NCBI RefSeq assembly: GCF_947495825.1
Contig: NZ_CANMAH010000009.1
Location: 1 to 64,000, forward strand
DNA: 64,000 bases
Source: an uncultured Psychrobacter sp.
GTDB taxonomy: Bacteria; Pseudomonadota; Gammaproteobacteria; Pseudomonadales; Moraxellaceae
Direction: 5' to 3'
Shown: piece after piece, positions 45,821 through 55,210 of the stretch
Numbering within the stretch: the first letter of the stretch is position 1
Layout of the letters: each line of letters starts with the position of its first letter
Position numbers and translations under genes: made by a program
Notes under the pieces: generated by a model
The model's input: the letters and a program-made list of their open reading frames with translations, nothing else
The model's database searches: none
Told to the model about the DNA's origin: nothing

Positions 45821-46360
45821 ATGCAAGCAGCTTATAATCAAAAATTACTTTCTGGTACCAAGTTTCCTGAGATGGAGGTGCAGCTGTATAACGGCGAGAT
45901 GCAGTCATTGGGAAAACCGGCACACGGCCATGATTGGAAACTGGTCGTCATTTATCGTGGTCAGCATTGCCCGATGTGCACCAAATACCTCAATGAGCTT
46001 GAGACCAGAAAAGAGTCTTTTTATGAGACAGGTGTCGATATCATCGCTGTATCTGGCGACAGTAAAGAACAGCTAGAGAGCCATTTTGATGATATAGATA
46101 TCAATTTTCCGATCGCTTATGGCTTGAGTATCGAGCAAATGAAAACGCTAGGTCTTTATATCTCTGACCCGCGCTCAGAAAAAGAGACCGATCATCCGTT
46201 TGCTGAACCTGGTATCTACGTGGTCAATGATAAAGGTGATATCCAAGTCGTGGATATCTCAAACAATCCTTTTGTGAGACCTGATCTAGAAACGCTTGCA
46301 GAGGGTTTGGCGTTTATCAGAGACAAAGATTATCCAATTCGTGGTACTCACGAATATTAA
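45821..46360 (+). CDS. Peroxiredoxin-like (AhpC/TSA) thioredoxin-fold protein
   Basis: A 179-residue thioredoxin-fold protein with the redox motif 'RGQHCPMCTKYL' (Cys50 and Cys53, a CPMC pair). It then shows the AhpC/TSA-like 'VDIIAVSGDSKEQLESHF', 'FPIAYGLSIEQMKTLGLY' and 'FAEPGIYVVNDKGDIQ' blocks. The CxxC at the peroxidatic position differs from typical 2-Cys peroxiredoxins and suggests a thiol oxidoreductase or atypical peroxidase. It has no signal peptide, so it is cytoplasmic. AAGGAT precedes the ATG. It is monocistronic between two terminators. Confidence 0.85.
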   Translation: MQAAYNQKLLSGTKFPEMEVQLYNGEMQSLGKPAHGHDWKLVVIYRGQHCPMCTKYLNELETRKESFYETGVDIIAVSGDSKEQLESHFDDIDINFPIAYGLSIEQMKTLGLYISDPRSEKETDHPFAEPGIYVVNDKGDIQVVDISNNPFVRPDLETLAEGLAFIRDKDYPIRGTHEY

Positions 46361-46412
46361 ACACGGCGCATTATAAATTAAGAAATAAATTAAAAACGTA
46401 AAATCTTGATTA

Positions 46413-46452
46413 AAAAAGCGTGCTAAGAAAATATCTTGGCACGCTCTTTTTA
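46413..46452 (+). terminator. Terminator after the peroxiredoxin-like gene
   Basis: A stem of AGCGTGC-TAAGA with TCTTG-GCACGCT (about 12 pairs, 46417-46446) is followed by ctttttat. Confidence 0.9.
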
Positions 46453-46592
46453 TGTCATTTAAGTATAAAGTTATCGTTTTGTCTTTCTATGCTATGAATA
46501 CGTAAGCCCAGCCATAGCCGACAACCTAGGTGTGTTAACCTCTCGTTAATCAAATCTTATAATAACAATGAGTTAAGAGGAAAGACTGCGGT

Positions 46593-49151
46593 ATGGCTAA
46601 GCACAATAATACAATCTCGCGCGACCTTTATAGCACTCCCAATCACCAGCGAAACAAACAACCAAACAGCCACGTTCAAGTCCGAGGCGCACGTGTGCAT
46701 AATTTAAAAAACGTCGACGTTGATTTGCCACGTGATGCGCTGGTGGTGTTTACGGGTATATCAGGCTCAGGGAAGTCATCACTGGCGTTTGGGACTTTGT
46801 TCGCCGAATCACAGCGGCGTTATCTCGATTCAGTATCACCATATGCAAGGCGTCTGATCGATCAAGTGGACGAGCCAGATGTCGATGCCATAGAAGGCCT
46901 GCCACCCGCAGTCGCCTTACAGCAGCAGCGAGGCACGCCCTCTGTACGCTCTTCCGTTGGCAGTGTCACGACCATATCGAACGGCCTGCGGATGTTGTAC
47001 TCACGAGCTGGCGAGTACCCAGCCCATCAAGAGATGCTTTATGCCGATGCATTCTCGCCCAATACCCCAGAAGGGGCGTGCCCGATGTGCTCGGGTATTG
47101 GCCGAGTGTTTGATGTGACCGAAGAGTTGATGGTGCCTGATGGTAGCAAGTCCATTCGTGAGCGGGCGATTGCGTCGTGGCCCGGCGCATGGCAAGGACA
47201 AAACCTAAGCCGTATATTGACCACGCTTGGCTATGATATTGATACCCCGTGGCACAAATTGCCCAAAAAGTCTCGCGATTGGATCTTATATACTGATGAG
47301 ACGCCAACGGTGCCCGTCTATCCTGAATACAACCTTGAGCAAACTCGTGCTGCGATTGAAAAAGGTGAAAAGCCCAACTATATGGGCACGTATATCAGCG
47401 CAAAAAACTTTATCTTAAATGCCTTTACCACCACGCAAAGTCCACGGGTCAAAAAGCGCGTCTCGCAGTTTATGCAAATCTCTGTATGCCCAGAGTGCCA
47501 CGGTAAAAAACTCAAAAAAGAATCGCTATCGGTGACGTTTGCAGGTCTCGATATTGGTGAGCTGTCGCAACTTACCTTAACCGATTTGGCGTTAACGCTG
47601 CAAAAAACAGCACATACAAAAATCAAAGATGATACCCCCAACCGTGAAAAAGCCATCGTCGCACAGCGTATTGCTAGCGATATATTAGCGCGTGTTGAGG
47701 CATTGACAAGACTGGGCTTGGGTTACTTGTCGCTTGAGCGCACCACACCGACATTGTCGCCAGGGGAGTTGCAGCGTCTTAGATTAGCCACGCAAATACG
47801 CTCGCAGCTGTTTGGGGTGGTGTATGTGCTTGATGAGCCGTCTGCTGGTCTGCATCCTGCCGATACGCAAGCGCTACTTAGTGCCTTGGATGAGCTGATA
47901 GCCGCTGGCAACTCAGTGTTTGTCGTCGAGCATGATGTGAGCGTCATCCGTCATGCCGATTGGGTGGTCGATGTCGGGCCACAGGCGGGCACGCATGGCG
48001 GCGAGATTCTCTATAGCGGCCCTGTAGAGGGTTTGCGTCAGGTCAATAAATCAACAACCGCGCAATATCTCTTTACCGATAAAGAGATTACACACAAAAA
48101 ACCGCTTAGAAAACCTAGCGCTTGGCTACAGCTTGCTGATATAGAGCGCAATAACATCCAAGAGTTAAGTATTGCGTTTCCGCTAGGGGTGATGACCTGT
48201 GTCACTGGCGTATCGGGATCAGGAAAATCAAGTTTGGTCAGTCAGGCGCTAGTTGAGTTAGTCAATGAAGCCTTAGGGAAAGAAGTGGTTACCCAAGCTG
48301 CAACTGATGAAGCAGATTTGTTAGATCAGGAGATCGAGACGGTCACTAAAGGCCAAATTATTGCTGGCATGGATAAGGTCAGCCGCCTTATTGATATCAA
48401 TCAAAAAGCCATTGGCCGCACCCCGCGCTCAAACCTTGCCACCTATACGAGGCTGTTTGACGATGTCCGTAAATTATTTGCGGCAACAGCAGAGGCCAAA
48501 GCGCGCGGTTATGATGCGGGCCGTTTTTCATTTAATACACCAAAAGGTCGTTGCCCCAACTGTGAAGGCCTAGGGTTTGTCAGTGTTGAGCTGCTATTTT
48601 TGCCGAGTGTTTATGCGCCTTGCCAAGTTTGTCACGGTCAGCGCTATGATAATGACACGCTGGCGATTACTTACCGAGATAAAAACATCGCTGAAGTGCT
48701 GGATCTCACGGTAGAAGCCGCTTATGCGTTTTTTGATGGAGAAGCCTCGATATTACGTGCTTTAGATGCTCTCTTGCAAGTTGGTCTTGGCTACTTGCGG
48801 CTGGGGCAGCCAGCGACTGAACTGTCGGGCGGCGAGGCGCAGCGTATCAAGCTTGCCACTGAGCTACAACGTACCCAGCGTGGCGATACGCTCTATATCC
48901 TTGATGAGCCGACCACTGGCCTACATCCTGCCGATGTGTCGATACTGATGGCGCAATTGGACACGCTCGTCGAGGCGGGCAATACCGTCATTATGGTTGA
49001 GCACGATATGCAAGTGGCCAGCAATAGCGATTGGATTATCGATATTGGGCCGGGAGCAGGGGATGCAGGCGGGCAAGTCGTTGCTCAAGGTACACCTAGG
49101 GATGTGGCAAAATCAAAGACCAGCCAGACTGCGCCGTTTTTATTGATGTAG
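46593..49151 (+). CDS. UvrA-like ABC ATPase (short, class III/UvrA2-type)
   Basis: An 852-residue UvrA paralogue with two ABC modules: Walker A '[16 protein letters not shown]' and '[16 protein letters not shown]', signatures '[13 protein letters not shown]' and '[15 protein letters not shown]', Walker B '[13 protein letters not shown]' and '[13 protein letters not shown]'. Zinc-finger cysteines are kept ('[10 protein letters not shown]', 'CPECHGKKL', 'CPNCEGLGF', 'CQVCHGQRY'). It is about 90 residues shorter than housekeeping UvrA (about 940), as in UvrA2 and drug-tolerance (DrrC-like) members. Its role may be damage tolerance or protection from DNA-binding antibiotics rather than excision repair. 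AGAGGAAAG lies upstream of the ATG. Housekeeping uvrA is expected elsewhere in the genome. Confidence 0.88.
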   Translation: MAKHNNTISRDLYSTPNHQRNKQPNSHVQVRGARVHNLKNVDVDLPRDALVVFTGISGSGKSSLAFGTLFAESQRRYLDSVSPYARRLIDQVDEPDVDAIEGLPPAVALQQQRGTPSVRSSVGSVTTISNGLRMLYSRAGEYPAHQEMLYADAFSPNTPEGACPMCSGIGRVFDVTEELMVPDGSKSIRERAIASWPGAWQGQNLSRILTTLGYDIDTPWHKLPKKSRDWILYTDETPTVPVYPEYNLEQTRAAIEKGEKPNYMGTYISAKNFILNAFTTTQSPRVKKRVSQFMQISVCPECHGKKLKKESLSVTFAGLDIGELSQLTLTDLALTLQKTAHTKIKDDTPNREKAIVAQRIASDILARVEALTRLGLGYLSLERTTPTLSPGELQRLRLATQIRSQLFGVVYVLDEPSAGLHPADTQALLSALDELIAAGNSVFVVEHDVSVIRHADWVVDVGPQAGTHGGEILYSGPVEGLRQVNKSTTAQYLFTDKEITHKKPLRKPSAWLQLADIERNNIQELSIAFPLGVMTCVTGVSGSGKSSLVSQALVELVNEALGKEVVTQAATDEADLLDQEIETVTKGQIIAGMDKVSRLIDINQKAIGRTPRSNLATYTRLFDDVRKLFAATAEAKARGYDAGRFSFNTPKGRCPNCEGLGFVSVELLFLPSVYAPCQVCHGQRYDNDTLAITYRDKNIAEVLDLTVEAAYAFFDGEASILRALDALLQVGLGYLRLGQPATELSGGEAQRIKLATELQRTQRGDTLYILDEPTTGLHPADVSILMAQLDTLVEAGNTVIMVEHDMQVASNSDWIIDIGPGAGDAGGQVVAQGTPRDVAKSKTSQTAPFLLM

Positions 49152-49220
49152 CGTTAATTAGTATTAATCGAAAGTCGAATTAACAATGTCTTCAAATAAG
49201 GTAAGGTAGACTAGATAAAA

Positions 49221-49253
49221 AAGCAGTTGTCGCAAATATTGCGACAACTGCTG
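49221..49253 (-). terminator. Terminator after the amidase gene
   Basis: A 13-bp perfect stem (49223-49235, 49239-49251) with a 3-base loop is followed on the minus strand by T6. It probably also blocks read-through from the UvrA-like gene. Confidence 0.9.
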
Positions 49254-49338
49254 CAGATGGTCAAACTCATCAAGTGGATCATTGTATTTGAGCAACTCAG
49301 TGCTATAGCAATACAGGCGAGTCTTAAAAGCCAAAAAT

Positions 49339-50823
49339 TTATAAATACTTAGGCGTACGACGCACATTATTGGCCTGTTCAAATGCGTAACCTAGCCGGA
49401 ATAAATCAGGCTCATGATAGGGCAAAACAACCAGCTCCATACCCACAGGTAACCCATTTTTACTAAATCCAGCGGGTAGGCAAATCGATGGCATCCAAGT
49501 CTGCGAAGCAATCAAAGTATTTGTTGGGAATGTTAATACCTGATGCTTGCCATCACGTATGTCTTGTTTCGATGGTGGCAAAATCTGAATACAGGGAAAT
49601 ACCAACGCATCTAAGTTGTTTTTTGCAACGATTCCGGCAACTAGACGCTGGAACTTGTCACGAGCGGCAAGTTTTTTGAAATAATCAGGCTCATCTTCTG
49701 GGTTTACTGGCCCTTCAAATATATCAATCAAAAGGTCTAGCACAGGATGAAACAAGCCCTTTTCTTTAATTTCCTCAAGGCTTTTGATTGGCATGTTTTC
49801 ACGTGAGGCTAAAAATTCATTGATGTCGTGTCGCGAATGCGAACCATATAAGGATGTTTCAGTAATATGTTCCATCATATCTGGTATTTCAACATCGATG
49901 AGCTCTGCGCCAGCGCTCTTTGCTTGTTCAAGGGCTGAGTCAATAATCTGATTAACTTCTGCCGATTCAGTGTTATCATTTGGCCCATAAGCGTTGCGCA
50001 CAACGCCCAGACGCGCATTTTTGAGACTGTCAACATCCATCGCATCCGTGTAGCTGCCTTGATGATTGGCAATACTTGCTGCGGTAGTATATTCATCTTT
50101 TGGATCATAGCCCACCATTGTATCTAAAAGGAGTGCAGCATCCGTAACAGTACGCGCCATCGGTCCTGCTGTGTCTTGAAACACCACGAGAGGTGACGTG
50201 CCGTCACGACTTATTAAGCCGGGGGTGACACGGACACCAACGAGATTGGTAAAACTGGCTGGCAAACGTATAGATCCACCAGTGTCTTCGCCAACTCCGA
50301 CCAACCCTAGATTCGCCGCTATACCAGCAGCTGTACCACTACTAGAGCCACCTGGTTCATGTGACAAAACATAGGGATTTTTGGTTTCACCCTGTTTTGA
50401 GCAGAAGCCAAACCATGATGATGCAAAATCTGGCAATACTGTCTTGGCAAGGATAATGGCACCTGCCGCCTTTATCTTTTTGACAACAGTTGCGTCGTCT
50501 TCTGGTTGGTAGCCGTCCTGAGCGATAGAACCAAAGGTCGTCATCATATCTTTGGTTTCTATCTGATCTTTTACGAGCACTGGTACGCCATGTAACGCCC
50601 CAACAAATTCGCCGGTTTCTGCAAAATATGAATCAAGACGATCGGCTTCATTCAGCGCGAGTGGATTAATAGTAATGATAGAGTTAAGGGTAGGACCAGA
50701 TCTGTCAATGGTTTCAATGCGTTCGAGGTACGCTTCAACCAGACCCCGTACAGTTAGCGATCCATCTTGGAGATGCGTTTGCATATCAGTAATAGTTAAT
50801 TCTTCAATTTCGAAATTTTTCAT
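49339..50823 (-). CDS. Amidase-signature hydrolase
   Basis: A 494-residue amidase-signature enzyme (GatA/FAAH superfamily). The catalytic triad is visible: Lys85 in 'GVPVLVKDQIET', cis-Ser in 'PGGSSSGTAAG' (160-162) and nucleophile Ser184 in 'VGEDTGGSIRLPAS'. It hydrolyses a carboxamide or related C-N bond; the substrate is unknown. It cannot be assigned to GatA because no gatB or gatC is nearby. The ATG at 50823 has GGAAGAC 4 bases upstream, better than the longer frame. It lies 48 bp downstream of pxpA on the same strand, so a joint role in amide or lactam breakdown is likely. It has no signal peptide. Confidence 0.9.
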   Translation of the reverse strand: MKNFEIEELTITDMQTHLQDGSLTVRGLVEAYLERIETIDRSGPTLNSIITINPLALNEADRLDSYFAETGEFVGALHGVPVLVKDQIETKDMMTTFGSIAQDGYQPEDDATVVKKIKAAGAIILAKTVLPDFASSWFGFCSKQGETKNPYVLSHEPGGSSSGTAAGIAANLGLVGVGEDTGGSIRLPASFTNLVGVRVTPGLISRDGTSPLVVFQDTAGPMARTVTDAALLLDTMVGYDPKDEYTTAASIANHQGSYTDAMDVDSLKNARLGVVRNAYGPNDNTESAEVNQIIDSALEQAKSAGAELIDVEIPDMMEHITETSLYGSHSRHDINEFLASRENMPIKSLEEIKEKGLFHPVLDLLIDIFEGPVNPEDEPDYFKKLAARDKFQRLVAGIVAKNNLDALVFPCIQILPPSKQDIRDGKHQVLTFPTNTLIASQTWMPSICLPAGFSKNGLPVGMELVVLPYHEPDLFRLGYAFEQANNVRRTPKYL

Positions 50824-50870
50824 GATTGTCTTCCTTCTTCCTTGAGAAATTATCATTAATGAAAATTAAG

Positions 50871-51629
50871 TTAAGGAGCTGACACCTCGATACCCGCATT
50901 ATCAAGAGCTGCTCGTACTGCTTTAATTAATGAAAGGGCGCCTGGGGTGTCACTGTGAATACATACAGAATCGAATTTAACCGTTAATATCTGGCCGTTA
51001 ATTGTCTCTACTTCATTATGCTGGCAGGCACGTAATACTTTTTGTGCCACAAGCTTAGGATCCAGTTGCTTGACCTTGCGTACAAATACAAGGTTTCCTT
51101 CATCATCGTAATCACGATCCGCATAAAACTCATGCACTCTATGTAACCCAGCATTTTTTGCTGCATTATCAATTGCGGTGTCTGCCAAGCAGTAAATAGC
51201 TAAGTTGGGAGCGACAATTGCTAGGGCAGAAGTTAGCTTTTCAGCAAACTCCTCATCTCGTGCTGCATGCATGAATAACGCGCCATGCAATTTGAAATGA
51301 TGCATTTTTAGACCTTCAAGATGAGCAAGCTCTCGTAGAGCACCTAATTGGTACAATGCATCATTCACCAATTCATCAGCAGATGCTAAGATATGGCGAC
51401 GTCCAAAGCCAACCAAGTCACGAAAACCTGGATGGACCCCAACGCATACTCTATGACGTGCTGCTAGACGCAACGTCTCAGCCATAATAGAAGGGTCACC
51501 GGCGTGAAAACCTGCGGCAATATTGGCTGAGCTAATAAGTGGCATGATATCGGGATCGACTCCGTCACCAATCGTCCAAGCGCCAAATCCTTCTCCCATA
51601 TCTGAGTTCAAATCTATCGTTGATACCAT
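50871..51629 (-). CDS. pxpA: 5-oxoprolinase subunit A (LamB/YcsF family)
   Basis: A 252-residue LamB/YcsF protein. It starts with 'IDLNSDMGEGFGAW' and shows 'ANIAAGFHAGDPSIM', 'VGVHPGFRDLVGFGRR', 'KMHHFKLHGALFMHA' and 'VCIHSDTPGALSLI'. In known systems PxpA works with PxpB and PxpC to open 5-oxoproline with ATP; here neither PxpB nor PxpC is present, and the only operon partner is an amidase. The ATG at 51629 has GAGGAG at optimal spacing; the frame extends to 51668 without support. Confidence 0.9.
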   Translation of the reverse strand: MVSTIDLNSDMGEGFGAWTIGDGVDPDIMPLISSANIAAGFHAGDPSIMAETLRLAARHRVCVGVHPGFRDLVGFGRRHILASADELVNDALYQLGALRELAHLEGLKMHHFKLHGALFMHAARDEEFAEKLTSALAIVAPNLAIYCLADTAIDNAAKNAGLHRVHEFYADRDYDDEGNLVFVRKVKQLDPKLVAQKVLRACQHNEVETINGQILTVKFDSVCIHSDTPGALSLIKAVRAALDNAGIEVSAP

Positions 51630-52135
51630 TGAATAGCTCCTCAGCAATCTCTTTATATTTATGTCCATTAATAAGCTATATTAATTTTATTAAAGTCATT
51701 TATAAATGACGGTTATGCAAAGACAAAGCGGCACAGGTAGTAGCTAAAGCAAAATGGTTTATTGTTATCAAGGCTTTATGCAAAGCTCTAGGGCATTTAC
51801 TTTAATCATAGACGCTTTGATAGAAGAGAGATATATTACAATGTAATTTTTAATTTAAGTTTTATTAAAAAAACAAGCTCAAAGTAATGAAACGTTTTAG
51901 ACTAAGGAATACCGCTTTACCTTAATCCTTGTGTTTTTAAGGCGCTTTTATTTGTAAAAATGGAAAACAGAGCAGGGCGCTTATACGTTGGCACGCGTTA
52001 GACCATAACGATATTAAGCACTATATGTATATTATTGTTGCCCTTAGTTTGGTTGATAACATCATGCAGCGAATAGATGCGATAGATAGGGTTTAATTGT
52101 CTTGATAAATTGAATTAATAAAGGATAAAAAAACC
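51630..52135. promoter_or_regulatory. Divergent region pxpA / mtfA
   Basis: 506 bp with no gene. It contains the inverted repeat ATTACA-A-TGTAAT at 51835-51847, 206 bp from the pxpA start, a plausible GntR- or TetR-type operator but not assignable. mtfA has a good AAAGGAT ribosome-binding site. Confidence 0.5.
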
Positions 52136-52879
52136 ATGTTTGAAATAATAAAAGACTGGCGTGAGCAGCGCATAATAGACGATAGTGAGTTTACCACGGC
52201 TGACTGGAGCCAAGCTGCCAAGCGCATTGTGATACTAGATAGATTAAGTGAAGAAGATCTCACTCGTCTTTTTGATTTGGCAACGTTGTTTTTGGACGAC
52301 AAATCTATCATAGGCGCTCAGGGTTTTGAGGTGACTGATAAAGTCAGATTGTCTATCGCCTTACAAGCGTGCCTGCCGATATTAAATTTAGGACTTGAAT
52401 GGTATAAAGGCTGGTCTTCAGTCATCATCTATAACGGATCATATAAGAGTGATAATACCACGACAGACGAGTTCGGTATCGTTCATGAAGGCAGTCAACA
52501 CCGAAGCGGGGAGGCGTGGCAGCGTGGGCCTGTAATACTGTCATGGAAGGACGCCAAGCACTCAGGCGAGCGCGATGGTCACAATGTCGTCATTCATGAG
52601 TTTGTGCATAAGCTGGACATGTTAAATGGTCGCGCCAACGGATTTCCGCCCATGCAGCCTGATATGGATCCGACGCGCTGGACGAAAATTATGAGCCGCG
52701 ATTTTGAAGACTTTCAAAAGCATCGCAAGTCAGGTCTTGATCGTTATGGCGCGACCAATCCGGCAGAGTTTTTTGCGGTGTTAAGCGAGGTGTTTTTTGA
52801 AACTCCGCAAAAGCTAGTCGATGCTTATCCTGATATTTATGACATTATGGTGAAGTTTTTTCGCCAGACACCTATGTAG
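52136..52879 (+). CDS. mtfA: Zinc peptidase of the MtfA (M90) family
   Basis: A 247-residue protein with the gluzincin motif 'HEFVHKLD' (His154, Glu155, His158) and a downstream glutamate in 'NPAEFFAVLSEVFFETP'. In E. coli, MtfA binds the Mlc repressor and has aminopeptidase activity. Similarity is throughout, including 'LLARDGHNVV'-like 'GERDGHNVVIHEF' and the 'PMQPDMDPTRWTKIM' segment. Length is close to E. coli's 265. It is cytoplasmic with no signal peptide. AAAGGAT precedes the ATG. A convergent lipoprotein gene follows within 89 bp, with no strong terminator seen. Confidence 0.9.
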   Translation: MFEIIKDWREQRIIDDSEFTTADWSQAAKRIVILDRLSEEDLTRLFDLATLFLDDKSIIGAQGFEVTDKVRLSIALQACLPILNLGLEWYKGWSSVIIYNGSYKSDNTTTDEFGIVHEGSQHRSGEAWQRGPVILSWKDAKHSGERDGHNVVIHEFVHKLDMLNGRANGFPPMQPDMDPTRWTKIMSRDFEDFQKHRKSGLDRYGATNPAEFFAVLSEVFFETPQKLVDAYPDIYDIMVKFFRQTPM

Positions 52880-52968
52880 ATTATATTCAAAAAAGCTGTA
52901 CAGAAGTAACTGGACCTAATATTTATAAAAATGAATATATGTTTACTATTATAAAGATAGGATAACTT

Positions 52969-53658
52969 TTATGTCGTCCACTGGTCGCTAATAATAGCGA
53001 CTAGGTAACGTTTGCCTTGATAGTCATCGAATACTAAACGCAGCGCACGCCAGTCTAAGCCACCAAACTGGGGATCGACACCAGGGTTATAAAACTCGAC
53101 ATAATCTAAATTTTGATAGATTTTATCAATGTTGTTAATGCTGTTTCCTGTGGCTGAGGTATGGTTGATAGTCGCTGTCTTTGTGTCAAAATAATCCGCT
53201 TGCACCCAGTCTTTGAGATAGTCTGGTAAAGGTGTGATATACAACTTGCCAGTACCGTCTTTTTGACCCCAGGTAAAACGAATGTCGGATTCATTGAGGT
53301 ATTGCGCATATTGCTCACGGCTAAAGACTTTATCAGATTCAGGCTGAATATAAGCATACATTGAAAAGCGCACACCGCGTGTCGGATGGATATATGGAAT
53401 AAGCGCTTCATAATCTTGCTGAGCCAATGCAGTTTTTATATCTTTGGCATAGTCCAGCGTGAGCGTTTCATTATCAGCTTGTGTATTAATCATTGGATTG
53501 TCAGTTGAAATATCTGCTGTAGGTTTATCAGCGATCATCTGAGATTGACAACCAGACAACGCTAGCGCGATAAGAAAACTACAAGCAGCGATTGACGATT
53601 TGAGATTAAATAATTTGGTCATGCTTGGTTTTGAGAATAAAAAAGATGAATGAATCAT
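52969..53658 (-). CDS. Predicted lipoprotein of unknown function
   Basis: A 229-residue protein with a signal and lipobox 'LSGC' (Cys37), then a Thr/Asp/Asn-rich spacer and a domain of about 160 residues. The domain has 'YIHPTRGVRFSMYAYIQP', 'LNESDIRFTWGQKDGTG' and 'LDWRALRLVFDDYQGKRYL'. I do not recognise the family; the fold looks mixed alpha/beta and exported to the periplasm. AAGGAT 7 bases upstream favours the ATG at 53658, which gives a long signal peptide; the inner ATG at 53622 lacks a ribosome-binding site. It is isolated between mtfA and lldD. Confidence 0.78.
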   Translation of the reverse strand: MIHSSFLFSKPSMTKLFNLKSSIAACSFLIALALSGCQSQMIADKPTADISTDNPMINTQADNETLTLDYAKDIKTALAQQDYEALIPYIHPTRGVRFSMYAYIQPESDKVFSREQYAQYLNESDIRFTWGQKDGTGKLYITPLPDYLKDWVQADYFDTKTATINHTSATGNSINNIDKIYQNLDYVEFYNPGVDPQFGGLDWRALRLVFDDYQGKRYLVAIISDQWTT

Positions 53659-53903
53659 AAAATATCCTTAACGCTGTGAATGAGTTTTTCACGATAAAAG
53701 TATAATATAAATAGTAAGTTAGCAGATTTGGTTTGGCTATGAAAATAAAGATGCTGTTCGCACAAACAAAATAAACGTCAATTGATGATAGTTAGTCGTC
53801 ATTAAAGCTAGTTTTCTCAACTCTTAAGACCATTGGTTTGTTTTCGCATAATGTATATTATGTTAAATAGAGTCTATTCAGTATTAAGTTTATGGGATTA
53901 TAA

Positions 53904-55049
53904 CTATTTATTACTCAGTTTCACCAAACAGTCTGAATTAATATCAGCAATCGTTTTGGCGCCAGTCAAGGTCATCGCAACGCGCATCTCTTTATCTATT
54001 AGTTCTAGCAAGTTGCTTACCCCTGCACCGCCACCTGCCGCTAAAGCATACACAAATGCACGTCCTAACATGCAAACATCGGCACCCAAAGCCAACATGC
54101 GTACAATATCCAAGCCATTGCGTATGCCAGAGTCTGCCAAAATTTTAATCTCTCCTTTAACTGCATCAGCAATAGGAGGCAGAGCACGCGCACTGGATAA
54201 CACACCGTCCAATTGTCGTCCACCATGATTGGACACAACTATACCGTCTGCCCCAAAACGCACTGCGTCTTTGGCATCTTCTGGGTCTAAAATACCTTTG
54301 ATGACCATAGGCCCATCCCAATATTCACGAATCCAATCTAAATCTTTCCAAGAAATAGAAGGATCAAAATTATTACCCAACCAGCCTATGTAATCTTCTA
54401 ACCCTGTTGGCTTACCTAAATAAGCAGAAATATTGCCCAGATCATGCGGTCGACCTTGCAAGCCTACATCCCATGCCCATTGTGGATGCGTCATAGACTG
54501 TAAGTAACGGCGCATAGCTGCATTTTTACCACTCATACCAGAGTGTGCATCCCGGTAACGTGCCCCTGGTACAGGCATATCTACGGTAAAGACCAGTGTC
54601 GAACACCCCGCAGCTTTGGCACGCTCTAAGGCATTTTGCATAAAGCCTCGATCCTTCAATACATAAAGCTGAAACCACATCGGACGGTTAATTTTAGGCG
54701 CGACTTCCTCAATCGGACAAACTGAAACCGTCGACATAGTAAACGGAATGCCTTTTTGATCGGCTGCCATAGCGGCTTGTACTTCACCGCGGCGGGCATA
54801 CATGCCTGTCAGACCCACAGGTGACAAGGCGACGGGCATAGACATAGTTTCGTCAAATAATTGCGTCTCTAAGTTCAGTTGTGACATATCATTAAGTACA
54901 CGCTGCCTAAGGGCAATCTGTGATAAGTCTTCGATATTACGTTTTAAAGTATATTCCTCATAAGCCCCGCCATCTATATAATGAAATAGAAATGGTGGTA
55001 GTCGGCGCTTGGCAGCAGCTCTGTAGTCATTTGCAGATGAAATAATCAT
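53904..55049 (-). CDS. lldD: L-lactate dehydrogenase, FMN-dependent (quinone)
   Basis: A 381-residue FMN alpha-hydroxyacid dehydrogenase oxidising L-lactate to pyruvate at the membrane. The N-terminus '[19 protein letters not shown]' and '[15 protein letters not shown]' are LldD-specific. '[14 protein letters not shown]', '[11 protein letters not shown]' and '[13 protein letters not shown]' line the FMN site, and the catalytic His lies in '[10 protein letters not shown]' near residue 273. AAGGGTAAG precedes the ATG. It is the last gene of lldP-dld-lldD, 161 bp after dld. Length is slightly below E. coli LldD (396). Confidence 0.94.
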   Translation of the reverse strand: MIISSANDYRAAAKRRLPPFLFHYIDGGAYEEYTLKRNIEDLSQIALRQRVLNDMSQLNLETQLFDETMSMPVALSPVGLTGMYARRGEVQAAMAADQKGIPFTMSTVSVCPIEEVAPKINRPMWFQLYVLKDRGFMQNALERAKAAGCSTLVFTVDMPVPGARYRDAHSGMSGKNAAMRRYLQSMTHPQWAWDVGLQGRPHDLGNISAYLGKPTGLEDYIGWLGNNFDPSISWKDLDWIREYWDGPMVIKGILDPEDAKDAVRFGADGIVVSNHGGRQLDGVLSSARALPPIADAVKGEIKILADSGIRNGLDIVRMLALGADVCMLGRAFVYALAAGGGAGVSNLLELIDKEMRVAMTLTGAKTIADINSDCLVKLSNK

Positions 55050-55210
55050 ACGCTTACCCTTTTTATATTTGTTAGATACCTATGGCATATTTTTTGTGTT
55101 ATATCTTTGACTGTTTAATGGTTTATAGCTTAGCACTAGCGTAGCTCAGTACTAAATAATGGATACAACTGACTCATTTTTTGAGCAGTAAGATCAACCC
55201 ACACTCGCTA

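Noticed and set aside
49339-50823. GatA subunit of the tRNA amidotransferase
   Set aside because: No gatB or gatC is adjacent and the partner is PxpA; amidase-signature enzymes have many other roles.
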